DNA of 64,000 bases, taken from the NCBI RefSeq assembly GCF_030052995.1, contig NZ_JASJPW010000001.1, positions 678,501 through 742,500 on the forward strand, given 5' to 3'. Within the stretch, counting starts at the first letter, position 1. Each line of letters begins with the position of its first letter. The position numbers and the translations under genes are program-made. The notes below the pieces were generated by a model that did no database searches, was not told the DNA's origin, and was given only the letters and a program-made list of their open reading frames with translations. The stretch is from Gemmobacter sp. 24YEA27 (GTDB lineage Bacteria; Pseudomonadota; Alphaproteobacteria; Rhodobacterales; Rhodobacteraceae). Positions 60,428 through 64,000 of the stretch are shown here, one piece after another.

Positions 60428-62683
60428 ATGACCCGTTCCAGAACCACGCCGGAAGAAGCCCTCGCTTATCATTTCGAGCCGCGTCCGGGGAAGTACGAGA
60501 TCACAGCGTCGAAGCCAATGGCGACGCAGCGTGATCTGTCGCTGGCCTATTCGCCCGGGGTTGCAGTACCGGTTCAGGCCATCGCCGACCGGCCCGAGAC
60601 GGCTTATGATTACACGGTCAAAGGCAATATGGTCGCCGTTATCTCGAACGGAACCGCGATTCTGGGGATGGGGAACCTTGGCGCGCTGGCCTCGAAGCCG
60701 GTGATGGAGGGAAAGGCGGTTCTTTTCAAACGCTTTGCAGATGTGAATGCGATCGATATCGAACTTGATACCGAAGACGCGGATGACATCATCAGGGCGG
60801 TCAAGCTGATGTCACCGACCTTTGGCGGCATCAACCTTGAAGATATCAAGGCGCCGGAATGCTTTATCATCGAACAGCGTCTGAAGGAGATCTGCGATAT
60901 CCCGGTCTTCCATGATGACCAGCATGGCACAGCGGTGATCTGCGCGGCGGGGTTGATCAACGCGCTGGAGATCTCGGGCAAGAAGATCCAGGACGTGAAG
61001 ATCGTTCTGAACGGGGCAGGGGCCGCCGGGATTGCCTGTCTGGAGCTGTTGAAATCCATGGGCGCGCGGCATGAGAATTGCATCATGTGCGACACCAAGG
61101 GCGTGATTTACCAGGGCCGTACCGAGGGTATGAACCAATGGAAATCGGCCCATGCCGTGAAGACCGATGCGCGCAGCCTTGAAGAGGCGATGATCGGCGC
61201 GGATGTGTTCCTGGGCGTTTCGGCCAAGGGTGCGGTGACGCCCGAGATGGTCGCCTCGATGGCGGAAAATCCGGTGATCTTCGCGATGGCGAACCCGGAT
61301 CCGGAGATCACGCCGGAAGAGGCCCATGCGGTCCGCGCCGATGCGATCGTGGCAACCGGGCGTTCAGATTACCCGAACCAGGTCAATAACGTGCTGGGCT
61401 TCCCCTATCTCTTCCGGGGTGCGCTGGATATCCATGCCCGCGCGATCAATGACGAGATGAAGATCGCCTGTGCCCAGGCGCTGGCCAAACTCGCCCGCGA
61501 AGATGTGCCCGACGAGGTCGCGATGGCCTATGGGCGCAAGCTTTCCTTCGGGCGTGACTACATCATTCCGACGCCGTTTGACCCGCGTCTGATCTATGTC
61601 GTGCCGCCGGCGGTGGCCAAGGCCGGGATGGATACAGGCGTGGCGCGCCGCCCGATCATCGATATGAAATCCTATGAGGCAAGCCTGAAGGCGCGGATGG
61701 ACCCGACGGCGACCATTCTGCAGGGCCTGCATGCAAGGGCGCGCCAGGCCCAGGCCCGGATGATCTTCGCCGAGGGCGATGACCCGCGTGTCCTGCGCGC
61801 GGCGGTGGCCTGGCAGCGGTCTGGTCTGGGAAAATCGCTGGTTGTGGGCCGCGAGGCGGATGTGCGCGAAAAGCTGGAGACTGCCGGTCTGGGCGACGCG
61901 GTGCGCGAGCTTGAGGTGGTGAATGCCGCCAATTCACGCCATCTCGATCACTATAAGGACTTTCTTTACAAACGCCTGCAACGTCAGGGTCATGATCGCC
62001 AGGATATTCACCGCATCGCGGCACGTGACCGGCATGTGTTTGCATCCCTGATGCTCGCACATGGGCATGGCGATGGGCTGGTGACCGGCGCAACCCGAAA
62101 ATCGGCACATGTCCTTTCTCTGATCAACAATGTGTTCGACGCGAAAGCCGTCGATGGCGCGGTGGGGGTGACAGCGCTGCTGCATAAGGGGCGGATCGTC
62201 TTCATCACCGATACCCTGGTGCATGAATGGCCCGATGAAGAGGATCTGGCGACCATCGCGACCCGCGCCGCCGGCGTGGCGCGCTCAATGGGGGTCGACC
62301 CTCGCGTGGCATTCGTCAGCTTCTCGACCTTTGGCTATCCGGTATCAGAGCGCGCCACCAAAATGCATCGGGCTGTCGATGTGCTGGACCGGCGCGGTGT
62401 CGATTTCGAATATGATGGCGAGATGACCGTCGATGTCGCGCTGAACACAGATCAGATGGCGGCCTATCCGTTCTGTCGCCTGACCGGGCCCGCGAATATC
62501 CTCGTGGTGCCGGCGCGGCATTCGGCCTCGATCTCGGTCAAGCTAATGCAGGAAATGGCAGGCGCCACGGTGATCGGGCCGATCCTGTCGGGCGTGAACA
62601 AGCCGATCCAGATCTGTTCGACCTCTTCCACCGTCAATGACATCCTGAATATGGCGGTGATGGCGGCCTGTAAGGTGGGGTAA
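60428..62683 (+). CDS. maeB: NADP-dependent malic enzyme with phosphotransacetylase-like domain
   Basis: 751 residues. N-terminal malic enzyme half (about 1-430) with the SLAYSPGVAVPVQ segment, FADVNAIDIELD, VFHDDQHGTAV and NGAGAAGIACLELL; C-terminal phosphotransacetylase-like half (about 440-751) with GLVTGATRKS and FSTFGYP, which is regulatory (acetyl-CoA sensing) in homologues. Converts malate to pyruvate with NADPH. Start 60428; an upstream stretch of the frame is not conserved. Divergent from mutS. Confidence 0.95.
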   Translation: MTRSRTTPEEALAYHFEPRPGKYEITASKPMATQRDLSLAYSPGVAVPVQAIADRPETAYDYTVKGNMVAVISNGTAILGMGNLGALASKPVMEGKAVLFKRFADVNAIDIELDTEDADDIIRAVKLMSPTFGGINLEDIKAPECFIIEQRLKEICDIPVFHDDQHGTAVICAAGLINALEISGKKIQDVKIVLNGAGAAGIACLELLKSMGARHENCIMCDTKGVIYQGRTEGMNQWKSAHAVKTDARSLEEAMIGADVFLGVSAKGAVTPEMVASMAENPVIFAMANPDPEITPEEAHAVRADAIVATGRSDYPNQVNNVLGFPYLFRGALDIHARAINDEMKIACAQALAKLAREDVPDEVAMAYGRKLSFGRDYIIPTPFDPRLIYVVPPAVAKAGMDTGVARRPIIDMKSYEASLKARMDPTATILQGLHARARQAQARMIFAEGDDPRVLRAAVAWQRSGLGKSLVVGREADVREKLETAGLGDAVRELEVVNAANSRHLDHYKDFLYKRLQRQGHDRQDIHRIAARDRHVFASLMLAHGHGDGLVTGATRKSAHVLSLINNVFDAKAVDGAVGVTALLHKGRIVFITDTLVHEWPDEEDLATIATRAAGVARSMGVDPRVAFVSFSTFGYPVSERATKMHRAVDVLDRRGVDFEYDGEMTVDVALNTDQMAAYPFCRLTGPANILVVPARHSASISVKLMQEMAGATVIGPILSGVNKPIQICSTSSTVNDILNMAVMAACKVG

Positions 62684-62730
62684 GGACCTAAGGTGGGGCA
62701 AGAACCTCTGGCCCGACCCAAAAATTGCTG

Positions 62731-62761
62731 TCAGTGCGGGGCCTTACCGGTCCCGCACTGA
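62731..62761. terminator. Bidirectional terminator hairpin between maeB and argG
   Basis: TCAGTGCGGGGCC (62731-62743) pairs with GGTCCCGCACTGA (62749-62761), 13 bp with one G-U, loop TTACC. Between convergent genes, so it can serve both. Confidence 0.75.
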
Positions 62762-62770
62762 ATCCGGCAA

Positions 62771-64000
62771 TCAGCCTTTTTTCGCGACGCGCGCATTGCG
62801 GGTGGCGATCAGCCGCAGGCGCAGCGCGTTCAGGCGGATAAAGCCCGCCGCGTCTTTCTGATCGTAAGCACCGGCATCTTCTTCGAAAGTGACATGCTTC
62901 TCAGAATAAAGCGTGTGATCCGACCAGCGGGCGACAGTGCGCGCGACGCCTTTGTAAAGCTTCAGCTTCACGGTGCCAGAGACATGCTCCTGGGTCTTAT
63001 CGATCAGGGCCTGCAGCGCCTCGCGCTCCGGCGAGAACCAGAAGCCGTTATAGATCAGCTCGGCATAGCGCGGCATGATCGAGTCCTTGAGGTGACCCGC
63101 GCCGCTGTCGAGCGTGATCTGTTCGATGCCGCGATGGGCTTCCAGCATGATGGTACCGCCGGGGGTCTCGTAAACGCCGCGCGACTTCATGCCGACGAAA
63201 CGGTTTTCGACGAAATCGAGCAACCCGATGCCGTGCTTGCCGCCCAGTTCGTTCAACCGGGTGAGCATGGTGGCCGGCGACAGCGCCTCGCCATTCAGCG
63301 CAACCGGATCGCCCTTTTCGAAGGTGATTTCGATAAATTCCGGAGTGTTCGGGGCGTCTTCCACCGCGACAATGCGCGAGGCGACATAGTCGGGTGCTTC
63401 AATTGCCGGGTCTTCCAGCACGGTGCCCTCGGACGAGGTATGCAGCAGGTTCGCGTCGACCGAGAAGGGGGCCTCGCCACGCTTGTTTTTCGCGACCGGA
63501 ATCTGGTTCGCCTCGGCGAATTCCAGCAGTTTGGTGCGGGAGGAGAGATCCCATTCCCGCCAGGGTGCGATCACCCGGATCGACGGATCAAGCGCCGCAA
63601 CGCCCAGCTCGAACCGGACCTGATCATTGCCTTTGCCGGTCGCGCCATGCGCCACGGCATCGGCGCCGGTGGCCTGAGCGATCTCAACGAGGTGCTTCGC
63701 GATCAGCGGCCGCGCGATCGAGGTGCCAAGCAGGTAAAGCCCCTCATAGACCGCATTGGCGCGGAACATCGGGAAGACGAAATCACGCACGAATTCCTCG
63801 CGCAGGTCGAGGATGTGGATATTTTCCTCTTTGATCCCCAGCAGCAGCGCTTTCTGGCGCGCTGGTTCCAGCTCTTCGCCCTGGCCGAGATCGGCGGTGA
63901 AGGTCACCACTTCGCAGCCATATTCGGTTTGCAGCCATTTGAGGATGATCGAAGTGTCGAGGCCGCCCGAATAGGCAAGCACGACTTTGCTGGGCTTTTT
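62771..64000 (-). CDS. argG: Argininosuccinate synthase (5' end off window)
   Basis: Joins citrulline and aspartate using ATP in arginine synthesis. At least 409 residues visible. N-terminal P-loop-type [36 protein letters not shown], and C-terminal [16 protein letters not shown]. The open frame continues through KKPSKVV to the window edge, so the true start lies just beyond 64000. Confidence 0.96.
   Translation of the reverse strand, partial: KKPSKVVLAYSGGLDTSIILKWLQTEYGCEVVTFTADLGQGEELEPARQKALLLGIKEENIHILDLREEFVRDFVFPMFRANAVYEGLYLLGTSIARPLIAKHLVEIAQATGADAVAHGATGKGNDQVRFELGVAALDPSIRVIAPWREWDLSSRTKLLEFAEANQIPVAKNKRGEAPFSVDANLLHTSSEGTVLEDPAIEAPDYVASRIVAVEDAPNTPEFIEITFEKGDPVALNGEALSPATMLTRLNELGGKHGIGLLDFVENRFVGMKSRGVYETPGGTIMLEAHRGIEQITLDSGAGHLKDSIMPRYAELIYNGFWFSPEREALQALIDKTQEHVSGTVKLKLYKGVARTVARWSDHTLYSEKHVTFEEDAGAYDQKDAAGFIRLNALRLRLIATRNARVAKKG

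Overview
The window is about 64 kb of GC-rich chromosome from an alphaproteobacterium, most likely Rhodobacterales (Paracoccus/Rhodobacter/Gemmobacter relatives). This rests on the gene order dnaQ-coaE-aroE-maf / rho-mnmE-mnmG-rsmG-parA-parB, the parS sequence TGTTTCACGTGAAACA, a FlgI/FlgL/FlgK/FlgE/MotB cluster and a hut operon with HutF plus HutG. The assignment is inference from gene content; no 16S rRNA or tRNA gene was recognised.

Layout. (1) 1-6479, minus strand: a type I secretion locus made of a 1198-residue Ig-like adhesin with a collagen-like repeat, a TolC-family lipoprotein, and a LapB-like ABC transporter running off the left edge. (2) 7290-16387, minus strand: one long operon holding a polyamine-type ABC importer (ATPase, binding protein, two permeases), a HisD paralogue, a zinc alcohol dehydrogenase, an APH-fold phosphotransferase and an FMN alpha-hydroxy-acid dehydrogenase. 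(3) 16519-18553: a divergent SDR / HisC-like aminotransferase pair. (4) 19221-19658: a TadE-like pilin. (5) 19686-27666: histidine utilisation genes hutF, hutI-H-G-U-D and the repressor hutC. (6) 27710-30465: a probable D-apiose pair (ApnL-like lactonase, ApsD-like dehydrogenase). (7) 30629-33422: kdsA, kdsB, leuB. (8) 33491-37242: metH in two pieces. (9) 37342-43147: flagellar genes. (10) 43260-54560: the probable chromosome origin with its divergent flanks (maf side on minus, rho side on plus), parAB and several parS sites. (11) 54548-64000: rdgB, rph, hrcA, grpE, mutS, maeB and argG (running off the right edge).

The most interesting signal is regulatory. The 10-mer ATGTATATAC, within HutC-like palindromes, occurs in front of the hut operons, between the SDR and HisC-like genes, and in front of the ABC/HisD-like operon. 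This suggests that the two uncharacterised operons belong to the histidine/urocanate regulon and may feed imidazole compounds (histidinol, imidazolelactate or similar) into the Hut pathway. The substrate is inference.

A caution on sequence quality. At least ten otherwise conserved genes (T1SS ABC, lldD-like, phosphotransferase, hisD-like, hisC-like, hutF, kdsB, leuB, rsmG, mutS) are broken by single-base indels, mostly in G/C runs. The lldD-like gene also has a 143/141 bp tandem duplication whose two copies differ only in homopolymer length. This looks far more like assembly error than biology, so the pseudogene entries should be read as probably intact genes.
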